This document shows, in pieces, positions 12,104 to 20,567 of a DNA stretch of 29,683 nt (positions within the stretch are counted from its first letter, which is position 1; the number at the start of each line of letters is the position of its first letter). The notes beneath the pieces are model-generated. The model saw only the letters and a program-made list of their open reading frames with translations, was not told the origin of the DNA and ran no database searches. Origin of the DNA: a virus; IMG/VR virus record IMGVR_UViG_3300021957_000202, positions 1 through 29,683 of that record. One strand, written 5' to 3'. Both the position numbers and the translations under genes were made by a program.

Positions 12104-13771
12104 TTATGAGGTTAGGGTTGCAAGGTTTCCATTACTTATACGAGTATCAAATAAAAGCACTCGGTTAACTCTTTGCTTAGCCTTTATACTGCCATCATAG
12201 TTACCATATCTCACATCATCGCAAGCAGGTATAGTTAGCGTGTCTGCCGTTCCTACTTCCGTTCCGTTAATGTAAAAAGCCATATCTCTACTATCATAAG
12301 CAATAGCACATTTTAACCTATCGCCTTCAGCAAAGAATGAGGTTGTAGTTGTTATGGTGGCTTGTGTAGAACCTCCTTGTTGCACTCTTGCAAACACTTG
12401 CTTTGCGCTTGTGGTATCTATTAAAATATAGTTGCTTGAGGTTGAATCACTAATAGAAAAATTAACTTTGTCTGCCTCATCAAAATAGGCATCAAATAAA
12501 ATTGTTCCTTCCGTTTGACCTATCACCCCACTTTGATTAAGTAAGGTGTTTACATCCGCATCCCTCGTAACGCTTCCGCCACTATGGTTAGGTATGTAGC
12601 TTGTTGGGTATGAGCCTTGTTCTAATTGTGCGCCAAAAGCATACATATTAATATTAGAGCCACTACTTACAAAACGGATACTACTTGTTGTTGTGCTTGT
12701 AGCCGTGAATGTTGTGCTATATCTATTCCAATCGTTATCTATTGTTATAGTTTCAAGTTGAGCAGTTCCGTGACTACCAATATCTATTGAAGTATTACCT
12801 CCATTATTTTTTAAGTATACTGAAAATGTATAAGTAGTACCCGATGTTAAAGCGACATTGTATCCTACTCTCCCTCCGCTTAAAGGGGATTCTACTAATG
12901 TAGCGTTTTGGCTTCCATCGGGAGAAACCGCATTATTATTAGTTAAAGTAGTTCCCGAATTTTTATCCCAATTTTCATAGTATTCACTTTCACCAATCAG
13001 TTGAGTCCTACTCGGCTCTAAAAGCAGACTCGGACAACTTGCCCCACCGCTATAATCAAATCTTGGGGAGTCCTCTAATATTCCTGCTAATCCCGTACTC
13101 GCTCCCGATTCAATGTATTCCGTAGCTACTAAACCTTGTTCTAATTGGGCATCTTGTATGTAGATGTAAGAACCTATTGCAGAACTTGAACCCCCCGAAT
13201 CAGAAGCGTAAAAACGAATATCGCTTGTAGTAGTGTTAAAGGTTATGCTTATTCTATACCAATCTCCACTAACATTATTTACAGAAATATCTATTATATT
13301 ACCTTGATTCAAATAGCCATCAATAGTGCCGTTACTTAAATTTATAAAAGCACCTTGATTTGTTGAACCTGCAATTCTAAAATATATGTAATCTACATTT
13401 CCTTTTGCAGCATAAACTGAAGCGGTCTGCACTCCACTTGAGACAATGTTTTGTCTTGCAAAAGCACTGCCCGTATTTGTACTTGTTATTTTCCAGGCAT
13501 CACTTGAACCATCATAACCACTTTGTCCACTTGTAACACTTACATTGCCAGCTGTCCAAATAGTGTCAAACTGATTGCTTTGGAAGAACAAATTTTCCCT
13601 TCCTTTCTCTATCAGTCCGTTGCTATCTACCCTCGTAGCCGTTAGGTTTGAACCTCTTGAAAAGGTGAAGTCTCCATCACCATTAGTAGGCTTCATACTA
13701 TAAGCCTTTCCATCTTTTCCCGCTTGTCCGCTTGGCAAGAATACTAAACTTGCATCGTCAAAAAAACTCAT
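12104..13771 (-). CDS. Tail surface/receptor-binding protein with carbohydrate-binding-like repeats and lectin-like domain
   Basis: 555 residues. The N-terminal 65 (FTFSRGSNLTATRVDSNGLIEK region) is a common phage tail/spike attachment stretch. Two related beta-sandwich repeats follow, about 65-215 and 255-395. Each ends in a matching signature: IQDAQLEQGLVATEYIESG in the first and FGAQLEQGSYPTSYIPNHSG in the second. They resemble carbohydrate-binding modules. The C-terminal about 410-550 (GTILFDAYF, FYINGTEVG) looks like a concanavalin/LamG-type domain. Together these suggest binding to cell-surface glycans. Codon use differs from the core genes (more CTG, CTT and AGG), and the gene contains no CTAG. 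Confidence 0.7.
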   Translation of the reverse strand: MSFFDDASLVFLPSGQAGKDGKAYSMKPTNGDGDFTFSRGSNLTATRVDSNGLIEKGRENLFFQSNQFDTIWTAGNVSVTSGQSGYDGSSDAWKITSTNTGSAFARQNIVSSGVQTASVYAAKGNVDYIYFRIAGSTNQGAFINLSNGTIDGYLNQGNIIDISVNNVSGDWYRISITFNTTTSDIRFYASDSGGSSSAIGSYIYIQDAQLEQGLVATEYIESGASTGLAGILEDSPRFDYSGGASCPSLLLEPSRTQLIGESEYYENWDKNSGTTLTNNNAVSPDGSQNATLVESPLSGGRVGYNVALTSGTTYTFSVYLKNNGGNTSIDIGSHGTAQLETITIDNDWNRYSTTFTATSTTTSSIRFVSSGSNINMYAFGAQLEQGSYPTSYIPNHSGGSVTRDADVNTLLNQSGVIGQTEGTILFDAYFDEADKVNFSISDSTSSNYILIDTTSAKQVFARVQQGGSTQATITTTTSFFAEGDRLKCAIAYDSRDMAFYINGTEVGTADTLTIPACDDVRYGNYDGSIKAKQRVNRVLLFDTRISNGNLATLTS

Positions 13772-13774
13772 ATC

Positions 13775-14746
13775 TTAAGGATTATTCGTTAAAAAGGTTA
13801 CATCCGTTAAAAGGCAAGAGCCGCCTAATACACTACCGCCATCAGTCTCCACTCTACTCACAAAGCTATTGATGTCCGCTTGACCTTGTTCGGGTGCTGA
13901 AGAACTAATAGAATAAAAATCTCTAATGTTGGTTTCAATATCTACCCGATTTGCGCTTTCATCCGTATTCCAAAATATCATTTCGGACACTTGGGCGTGT
14001 AAGGATTGCGTACTTGCTGCCGCTTGGTTGCCACCTAATCTAAATAATACTGGCCAATTTACTGAACGGGTATCATCACTATGTTCAGTGCCATAAAAAT
14101 ACTGCTTGATAACATCCGATGCGCCTCTCTCAATAGTGTAATTCGTGTAAGTACCAATATCCCACCCTAAAGGCTCGGAAAAGATTGTACCCTTTACTCT
14201 TATGTGTGTATCTCTATTTTGGTAAACTCTTACTCTATTTTCTGCCGTTCCTTGACCATTCAATAAAACCCCATAAGCGTTAGCGTTTGAGGTTGGCCGC
14301 ATTGCAAAGGTCATAAAGAACTCATCCGAGAAAGTTTGCCTTGCCGACAAATCCATATACCTCGTAGTGCCATCAAACTCTACAATAGGTTTACTATTTT
14401 GTGTTATCGTTGTACCGCTTGAGACTATCTTAGGCATATTAGCCAAAGTGCTTTGCGTAAAGTTTCTGCTGTTGCCGCTTTGATCATACCAGGTGCTTAC
14501 ATAAGCATCACCGCTACCGGCAAAGCTTTCTAAAGCTGCGGTATCTAAATTGCTACCGCTAAAGCCTATGTCCTGGCTGTCTATTCCATCAGTAGTAACT
14601 GTTATGGCATTGCCGCTATAGTCGCTTGAGAGCTTGCGTAAAGAGTAGGCCGCGGCTGCACCAGTGTAGGTGTCTAATAAACCGGCTGCGCCCCCTCCGC
14701 TAAAAAAGCCTCTGCGTAGCAGGTAGAAGTATTTAGCTTTTTTCAT
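13775..14746 (-). CDS. Tail protein with arabinofuranosidase-B-like fold
   Basis: 323 residues. Residues about 25-110 match the start of the alpha-L-arabinofuranosidase B catalytic domain as found in Bacteroidota phage tail proteins: AAAAYSLRKLSSDYSGNAI, DSQDIGFSG and VSTWYDQSGNSRNFTQS. The rest is a beta-sandwich with WNTDESANR. The C-terminus FVSRVETDGGSVLGGSCLL is a tail-end signature seen in related phage proteins. The fold is lectin-like, and whether it cleaves sugar is not clear. It probably contacts surface polysaccharide. It precedes the 555-residue protein by 3 bases and is likewise CTAG-free, suggesting the pair was acquired together. Confidence 0.7.
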   Translation of the reverse strand: MKKAKYFYLLRRGFFSGGGAAGLLDTYTGAAAAYSLRKLSSDYSGNAITVTTDGIDSQDIGFSGSNLDTAALESFAGSGDAYVSTWYDQSGNSRNFTQSTLANMPKIVSSGTTITQNSKPIVEFDGTTRYMDLSARQTFSDEFFMTFAMRPTSNANAYGVLLNGQGTAENRVRVYQNRDTHIRVKGTIFSEPLGWDIGTYTNYTIERGASDVIKQYFYGTEHSDDTRSVNWPVLFRLGGNQAAASTQSLHAQVSEMIFWNTDESANRVDIETNIRDFYSISSSAPEQGQADINSFVSRVETDGGSVLGGSCLLTDVTFLTNNP

Positions 14747-14773
14747 ATTCTATTTATTGTATAAACTTAGTAC

Positions 14774-17107
14774 TTATTTCTCTTTTTTCTGTATTATAAA
14801 CCACTCGCTACCGTTACCTATTAAGCTTATACCGTCGTAAGCTCTATCCATTACGTATGTAGTTTCTCCGTCTATAGTTTCGGATCCGTTAGCGCTTATA
14901 GTTATAGTCTTATTAGCTGCTATAGTCTCGTTAGTCTTAAATCTTAAAAATACTCCCGTTACCGCTGCTGGTAAGTTTATAGTATAATTACCATTAGCCC
15001 CCGAATAGCTTATATGATTCATATAGTTAGAGGCGCTTATTTCTTCGCTACCTGCGGGCGTTGCCGCTATTGCGTTTACTGCCGTAGTTACGGCTCCATT
15101 AGTTGCTAAAGTGCCCTCTACGTTAGCTTGCGTAGTGTTTACTATGTCGGCTATTATAATCTCATCAGTACCCTGCTGGCTGCTTACTCTAGCTTGGAAG
15201 TCGGAGCCGCCCCCAATACCTACCGGTATATCTGCGGCTATTCCGCTATCGTCGCTATCTATTGCGAACCATTCAGCGCTCCATTCGTCCATATTAGCGT
15301 TAAAGGTCCCGCCCATTATAAGCCAGTCCGCACTATCAAAAATATAGCGCCGGCCAAACTCAAACGGGCCTACTATAGTGCCGTTGTAAATTTCTACGGG
15401 TTCGTGGTGTAAGCTAAGTACTTCCGAGGTTAATAGCTTTAGCAAGCTTTGATAGCTACCGCTGTTACCTCTACGCCATTGCGTAGAAGCTACCCAAGCG
15501 CTGCCCGTATAAACATATAGGCTGCCTTGTATTCCGGTACTGTCTCCTAGTCTTAACTCGCCAAGATCTAGTATAAGGTTACTCTTTACGGTATTGCTGC
15601 TATTGGTAGAGGTAAATATAGTTACGTCGCTTTGCGCTCCGTTATCATTCAAGTAAAGCGCTCTAAAGTTCTTGGCCGTTCTAGTTTCGGTAAAGTAACT
15701 CGGTACGGTTTGTACGTTGTAGCTATTGTCGTAGACGTTGTAAAAGTCTACGTCTAGCTCTGCCGTACCGTTTACCGGTAAAGGCGGAGTAACTAGACCT
15801 ACTACCTTAGCTAGGTAAACTCCGTCCGCCTCGTTATTAGCGCTGCCTCCGTCTAAGTAGTAGTAGTAGCCTTGAGCATTAGTAGCTGAAGTCGAAGAAA
15901 TCCACGAAGTAGCCCCGTAGATATTAGCGCCGGGGGCCGTTCCTGGGCTCCAAGATCTATTAAGGTAGTGGTACGTTCCGGGGTTGTTTACGTCCTCTAT
16001 GCGTAATTCTATTTGCCATACCGGGCGCCAAGATAAACCAATAGTAACACTACCCGCCCCGCCGTTATGCGCAAGCTGGTAAAGTAAGTCTCCTATTACT
16101 TCTACTCTAGCGTTATCGTCCTTTACTAAAAAGCCTAAATTTTGCCTTCCGGTTGTAGCTGTAAAAGTCATACCACTAGCTAGCAAATTATTTGCCCGCT
16201 CTTGGTTAAAGCTTACTTGTACTTTCTGCATAGCAGGCAAGTAAGTATAGCTATTACCCGAAAGCCTAGCCCCTCCGGTAGTTGTACCGTCTAGCGTTAC
16301 GTCGTCGCTTTCGCTTTGAGAAAATAAAAAGGCTCCGTCGAACCTATAATAAAATACGGTTCTGCTAGAGCTTGTCCGTTCTAGGTATTGCTCGAAAAGG
16401 TAAACCCCGTCTTTTTGGTAGAACCTAGCCCCGAAAGCTATACAAAGCTCTTTTAGTATATCTAAGTAACTAGAATAGGTTATAGTTCCGTCTTCGTCTT
16501 TAGAGCTGTATACCCTAGCATCAAACCTAGTTAGCGTAGTAACATCCGTAGTAGCGCTATAGGTTTGGTTAGTGTCCCAAACATTTACAGCGGTAGCGTA
16601 AAAGGTGTCGGTAGCTGCGTAAATCTCGTCTAATCCTATAACTCCTACTGCTTCCTCTAAAAAACCCTCTACAGTTGTATTTACTATAGTCTCGTAATCT
16701 TTGTTAGCTAGTAGGCCTATTCCGTCCGTGGCTACTATTTGGAATATACGCGGCTTACTTTCGTCTAGCTCGCTTATAAGATCTTGAGTAACTATACCGG
16801 TCCAAAAAGTATTATAGCGGGTTCCTTCGTATAAACTTACCTTAACGTAAAATAGGTGCTCTTGTCTATTGGTTAGCTTATTTATAAAGCTGTCGAAAGC
16901 CCCTACTTCGTTATAGGCGTTTATCGTACACCTAGAGCCAATAATAGGGCTTACTATGTCGTCCGTTTCTCCGGAGTATTCCAAGGTAAAGCCGTCGCTA
17001 GCTACCGTAAAAGAAGTAATACCAGCGCTATAGCCTTCTTGGTATATCTCTATTTTATAGAGCTTATTCGTTGAGCTGTGGAATTCGCTTTGTAATCTTA
17101 AACCCAT
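14774..17107 (-). CDS. Tail hub / tail-tip structural protein
   Basis: 777 residues, directly after the tape measure gene, where the distal tail or hub protein is encoded in siphophages. The N-terminal 130 residues (YKIEIYQEGYSAGITSF, GSRCTINAYNEVG, FWTGIVTQDLISELDE) resemble the base of Bacteroidota phage tail-tip proteins. The middle (YLDILKELCIAFGARFYQKDG) fits hub-like domains. The C-terminal 90 residues form a short beta domain ending GISLIGNGSEWFIIQK, a known tail-fibre ending. It should cap the tail tube and carry the receptor-binding proteins. The assignment rests on position and these segments. Confidence 0.7.
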   Translation of the reverse strand: MGLRLQSEFHSSTNKLYKIEIYQEGYSAGITSFTVASDGFTLEYSGETDDIVSPIIGSRCTINAYNEVGAFDSFINKLTNRQEHLFYVKVSLYEGTRYNTFWTGIVTQDLISELDESKPRIFQIVATDGIGLLANKDYETIVNTTVEGFLEEAVGVIGLDEIYAATDTFYATAVNVWDTNQTYSATTDVTTLTRFDARVYSSKDEDGTITYSSYLDILKELCIAFGARFYQKDGVYLFEQYLERTSSSRTVFYYRFDGAFLFSQSESDDVTLDGTTTGGARLSGNSYTYLPAMQKVQVSFNQERANNLLASGMTFTATTGRQNLGFLVKDDNARVEVIGDLLYQLAHNGGAGSVTIGLSWRPVWQIELRIEDVNNPGTYHYLNRSWSPGTAPGANIYGATSWISSTSATNAQGYYYYLDGGSANNEADGVYLAKVVGLVTPPLPVNGTAELDVDFYNVYDNSYNVQTVPSYFTETRTAKNFRALYLNDNGAQSDVTIFTSTNSSNTVKSNLILDLGELRLGDSTGIQGSLYVYTGSAWVASTQWRRGNSGSYQSLLKLLTSEVLSLHHEPVEIYNGTIVGPFEFGRRYIFDSADWLIMGGTFNANMDEWSAEWFAIDSDDSGIAADIPVGIGGGSDFQARVSSQQGTDEIIIADIVNTTQANVEGTLATNGAVTTAVNAIAATPAGSEEISASNYMNHISYSGANGNYTINLPAAVTGVFLRFKTNETIAANKTITISANGSETIDGETTYVMDRAYDGISLIGNGSEWFIIQKKEK

Positions 17108-17110
17108 CTA

Positions 17111-19306
17111 TTAAAAGCCTCTGTATCTAGTTCTTACTCTTCCTGCTTTCTCGGAGCTTAGGAGTATGTCCTGGCCGCTTATGCGTCCGTACACCTCTAC
17201 AGCTCCTCCGGTGGCTCCCGCTATTTGTGGTAGCTTGCTTAGTGGTATTACTGCCTCCGGTCCTGCCTCGCCTATCATTGCTAACTGGGGGCCGTTCACT
17301 ATACCGCCTTCAGCTAGGAAAGGTATTTTAATACCTGCACCTTTACTAACTGCCTTCATTCCTACTAGTAAACTCTCTAAGCTCAAGCCCGCTAAACCTG
17401 CGCCCGAAGTAATAACTAATAAAGTAGCTAATATAGCTACTAAAGCTATCGTAGCTATTAGCTGCGCTGCCATAGCCTTTAAAGCTGTTATAAAGCTTTC
17501 CGCGAAGCTATCGCCGTTTACTATTGCGCCCGCTATAGCGTTACTTAAATTTGTGCTAAACTCGTAAGCTAGTCCTCCGGTTAAGTCTATAGACTGTTTT
17601 AAAGGTTCGCCTAAATTTACTAGGCTTTTTTGAAGTCCTACTAGCTTGGTTTGTACTTGAGTAACAGCTCCGTTTAGTAAGCTAGTCATTCTTTGCTGAC
17701 TAGGGTATAAGTCAGCGTCTATAGTTTTAGCTAATCCGCTTACTACTGATTCGTACTGTTTAGTAACTTCGGTAGCTTCCTCGGTTTCTTTATTATTGGC
17801 GGCTTGTTTTTCTCTTAACTTGTCTAGGCCAGCGCTTACTTTCTCGCGCTCCGCTTTTAAGGTTTCTAAGTGTCCTTTTAATTCTTTATAGCGTCTAGTT
17901 TCTTCCGCGTCGTAAAACGGGTTACTATAGTTAGCTACGTATTCTTTTATAGCTTGGCCTTGGTCTATAATAGAATCGGTTAAAAGCTCGTAGCGGTCTT
18001 GTAGTTCCTTGGCGCTCTTTTCTGCGTCTTCACTTGCTAGCGCTTTATCTACTGCTTTTTGTGTTAGGTCTACTTCTTTTCTTAAACCTAGATACAAAGC
18101 AGTAACCCCGGCTATAGCTATACCTACCGGCCCCATAGCAGCCGTTAAAGATCCAAAGGCTATACTAAGAGCCCCTACCGCAGTAATTACTAAAGGTACT
18201 AAAGCAAGTAAGCCGGCTAGTATAACTTTATTATACTGCTCGGCGTCTGTCATTCCGCTAATAGCTTTAGTAATCTTTCCTACTGTAGCGGTAAGCTTTT
18301 CTAGTACCCCTTTAAATACTTCGTTTTCCGTTATGGATTCGCCTATTTCAATTAAGGCCCCCTCCGTAGCACTTTGTAAAATCTTAAAGGCTCCGGCGGT
18401 ATTATCCATCATTTCCTCGGCCATAGCTTGCGCTGCGCCTTCGGCATCTTGATAACTTACTGTAAGATCGTCTACTAGCCCCATTTGCTCAGTAAGAACT
18501 AATAAAGCACCTTTAGCCCTTTCTCCTACTAAGTCGTTAGCATCCGCTAAATTTATATTTTGATTAGATAGCTCTCTAAAGGTTTGCGTCATTGGCTTAC
18601 CTTCTCGGTGCAGCTCGCTAAGTATCTTCTTTAGAGCCGTACCTGCTATAGAGCCTTTAATACCGTTATTGGCTAAAGCTCCTAGCATTGCGCTAGCTTC
18701 CTCTACACTAACCCCGGTAGCTTTTGCAATAGGCGCTACGGTCTTCATAGCTTCCGCGAAGCTCTCCATATCTAGGGAGCTAGTGCTAAAGCTTTTAGCC
18801 ATTACGTCCGTAATTCTGCCGGTTTCTTCTGCTGCTAGGCCAAAGGCTCGTAAAGTAGATCCTGCTACCTCTGCCGCTCGTCCTAGTTCAGCGCCTCCGG
18901 CCTGGGCTAAGTATAGCGTAGATTCCGTAACCTTATCTATCTCGCTAGCGGTAAATCCAAGCTTTGCAAATTCTACCTGCAAGCCCGCTACCTCGGAGGC
19001 CGTAAAGGTTGTAGAAGCTCCTAGCTTTTTAGCTTGGTCCTCTAGTATTTTAAATTCTTGAGCAGTAGCACCGGAGACGGCTTTTACTTTACTCATTTCT
19101 GCCTCGAAGCCTTGGAAGGTTCTTACAGCTATGGCCCCTAATCCAATTAGAGGCGCAGAAATTCCAGTACTTAAAGTAGTGCCTATTTGTTTAGCTTGCG
19201 TACCAAAGCGGCGTAATTTAGAGCTGGCTATTTTTAGCCCTCTTTTAAGTCCGTTTAAGTTAGCGCCTATGCTAACGTTAGTACTCGCTACGCTCTTTTT
19301 TGCCAT
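17111..19306 (-). CDS. Tail tape measure protein
   Basis: 731 residues. Residues about 65-240 carry the TP901-type tape measure domain (FEAEMSKVKAVSGAT, LGASTTFTASEVAG, EFAKLGFTASEIDKV, ATGVSVEEASAMLGAL). Hydrophobic segments follow near 360-405 and 605-650, and a coiled-coil-like region lies near 410-520. The C-terminal AEGGIVNGPQLAMIGEAGPE is a common tape measure ending. The protein sets tail length. At the usual 0.15 nm per residue it predicts a tail near 110 nm. The start ATG lies inside the end of the frameshifted chaperone frame. Confidence 0.92.
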   Translation of the reverse strand: MAKKSVASTNVSIGANLNGLKRGLKIASSKLRRFGTQAKQIGTTLSTGISAPLIGLGAIAVRTFQGFEAEMSKVKAVSGATAQEFKILEDQAKKLGASTTFTASEVAGLQVEFAKLGFTASEIDKVTESTLYLAQAGGAELGRAAEVAGSTLRAFGLAAEETGRITDVMAKSFSTSSLDMESFAEAMKTVAPIAKATGVSVEEASAMLGALANNGIKGSIAGTALKKILSELHREGKPMTQTFRELSNQNINLADANDLVGERAKGALLVLTEQMGLVDDLTVSYQDAEGAAQAMAEEMMDNTAGAFKILQSATEGALIEIGESITENEVFKGVLEKLTATVGKITKAISGMTDAEQYNKVILAGLLALVPLVITAVGALSIAFGSLTAAMGPVGIAIAGVTALYLGLRKEVDLTQKAVDKALASEDAEKSAKELQDRYELLTDSIIDQGQAIKEYVANYSNPFYDAEETRRYKELKGHLETLKAEREKVSAGLDKLREKQAANNKETEEATEVTKQYESVVSGLAKTIDADLYPSQQRMTSLLNGAVTQVQTKLVGLQKSLVNLGEPLKQSIDLTGGLAYEFSTNLSNAIAGAIVNGDSFAESFITALKAMAAQLIATIALVAILATLLVITSGAGLAGLSLESLLVGMKAVSKGAGIKIPFLAEGGIVNGPQLAMIGEAGPEAVIPLSKLPQIAGATGGAVEVYGRISGQDILLSSEKAGRVRTRYRGF

Positions 19307-19940
19307 TTGCTTAGTATTGCTTTAGCTTGTTCTTTACTTAGCTTTGCCCCTTTGTGTTTGCTGTCCCAAGGGAAGTTATAGAGCTCCTTGGGCTTTACTC
19401 TTTTATTTTTAGGTAGCTGTAAGTTAACTAGCGTTACCGTTTGGCTTCGCATTATTTCCCAAAGCTCGCGGCTTACCGCTTCCCTCTTTTCGCTAAAACC
19501 CGCTACAGCATTATTAAGGCTGCGCGGGGTAAGTTCTATAAACTCGCTGTAGTTATAACCTAGTAAGCCTAAAGCTATCTCTTCGCAGCGGTCAAAAGTA
19601 AGCGGGGCTTCGGGGCCTTTAGGTCCCCTAACCCCGTCTACTTTTTTGCAGGTGTAAAGCTTTCGGTAAAGACTGCTAAAACTTGCTCTAAGGCTTCCGG
19701 GCTTTCGTCTAGCCAGTCGGCTATCTCTTCGCTAGTAGCGTTAAACTTTTCGCCCTCTACTCTAGCGCCTTGCTTTAGTCCAGCTTTAATAAGCTCTATA
19801 GCTTGGCTTAGTGTTAGACTATCGCCTATACTATCTAACTGCGCTAACGTATAATTGGTAGCGTCCGTAAATTGCATTAGCGCCGCGAAGCCAAATTTTA
19901 CTGGCCTCTCTTCGCCTCCTATGTTAACCTTCTTTACCAT
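19288..19940 (-). CDS. Tail assembly chaperone GT-type fusion made by -1 frameshift
   Basis: The zero frame (19940-19638) meets an open -1 frame that runs from 19641 to a stop at 19288-19290. That adds 117 residues and gives a 217-residue fusion. The extension begins VDGVRGPKGPEAPLTFDRCEE and ends KAILSKWQKRA, with IALGLLGYNYSEFIELTPR in the middle. No start codon is needed, and it fills the otherwise empty gap to the tape measure gene. This is the conserved G/GT arrangement of long-tailed phages, in which the fusion recruits tail tube protein to the tape measure. The slip site is A AAA AAG at 19641-19647. Confidence 0.88.
19603..19636 (-). promoter_or_regulatory. Frameshift-stimulating stem-loop
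   Basis: CGGGG (19632-19636) pairs with CCCCG (19603-19607). Within it GGGG-A-CC pairs with GG-CCCC around a TAAA loop (19612-19628). The two stacked GC helices begin 4 bases after the slippery heptamer, a little closer than the usual 5-9. Confidence 0.7.
19638..19940 (-). CDS. Tail assembly chaperone, short (G-type) form
   Basis: 100 residues, the zero-frame product. It is helical and mildly acidic (FGFAALMQFTDATNYTLAQL, AIELIKAGLKQGARVEG, ATSEEIADWLDESPEALEQ). Its place between the tail tube gene and the tape measure gene, and the slippery end GCA AAA AAG TAG, mark it as the G-type chaperone. It ends ESFTPAKK. The short and long forms together coat the tape measure protein during tail assembly and do not remain in the virion. 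Confidence 0.88.
   Translation of the reverse strand: MVKKVNIGGEERPVKFGFAALMQFTDATNYTLAQLDSIGDSLTLSQAIELIKAGLKQGARVEGEKFNATSEEIADWLDESPEALEQVLAVFTESFTPAKK
19641..19647 (-). promoter_or_regulatory. Programmed -1 ribosomal frameshift heptamer A AAA AAG
   Basis: Read on the minus strand in the zero frame, GCA AAA AAG TAG contains the classic slippery heptamer A AAA AAG immediately before the stop. Four bases later, a stem-loop at 19603-19636 should pause the ribosome. The -1 frame is open for 117 codons beyond. Confidence 0.9.
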
Positions 19941-19966
19941 TTGCTTTATGTGTGTTTAGTGTTCTA

Positions 19967-20377
19967 TTAAGATACTTGGTCGTAAGTTATAGCGCCGGTT
20001 AGCTCAAAAGTAGCCGAGTAGCTTACATTGTCCTCCATTCCAGAATTTACTTCTAAAGAGGTTACATAAGCTGAAGCCTCCCAGTAGTAGTCTCCGCTTA
20101 CTTCAGTAGAAAACTTAACAGTAAGAGCAGTACGTGCGCTCCAAGCTGTCATAAGTTCCTGGACGCCGTAAGCTGCATCTTCTGCGTATAGTGCAGATAC
20201 CGAAATAGTACCGCTTTTAGTTGCTTCTAGTAAGTCTCTTGTGCCAGAGCTGTCCTTAGTAGTTGCGTCTCTCGTATCCATTGATAAAGAGATAGAGCCC
20301 TCTGTAGCGTGAGCTATTAGAGTGCCTGCTGCGTAAACCCCTAGTAGGGTTCCGTTCATAATGCCAGTAGTTGCCAT
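19967..20377 (-). CDS. Major tail tube protein
   Basis: 136 residues, fitting the TP901-1-like tail tube family: MNGTLLGVYAAGTLIAHATEGSISLSMDTRD near the N-terminus, then a beta-rich body and ATFELTGAITYDQVS at the end. Position is decisive: after the tail terminator genes and just before the chaperone pair. It polymerises round the tape measure to form the tube. Confidence 0.85.
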   Translation of the reverse strand: MATTGIMNGTLLGVYAAGTLIAHATEGSISLSMDTRDATTKDSSGTRDLLEATKSGTISVSALYAEDAAYGVQELMTAWSARTALTVKFSTEVSGDYYWEASAYVTSLEVNSGMEDNVSYSATFELTGAITYDQVS

Positions 20378-20378
20378 T

Positions 20379-20567
20379 TTAATTTAAATTTATTTGTTCG
20401 TCTTCTATTACTTGCGGAGCCTCTGCCGGGGCTTCCTCTCCAAATTCTACAGCCTTACCCGCTTCTATAAGCTCCTGGCCGTATTCGTTTACTACTGTTA
20501 AAGTTAGACCTTTAGCTAGCTTCTTACCACTAGGAGAGGTTACTTTTTTTGTTAGTGTTATTTTCAT
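20379..20567 (-). CDS. Small conserved neck/tail-region protein
   Basis: 62 residues. The N-terminus KITLTKKVTSPSGKKLAKGLTLTVV and the helix QELIEAGKAVEF resemble, in layout, the 66-residue protein at 22398-22598 (strand, FYYRKGQVEVL, helix AQDYLNAG). The C-terminus is acidic. It overlaps the tail terminator gene by 4 bases and precedes the tube gene by 1. It may be a minor structural or assembly protein. The resemblance suggests a shared small fold. Confidence 0.6.
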   Translation of the reverse strand: MKITLTKKVTSPSGKKLAKGLTLTVVNEYGQELIEAGKAVEFGEEAPAEAPQVIEDEQINLN

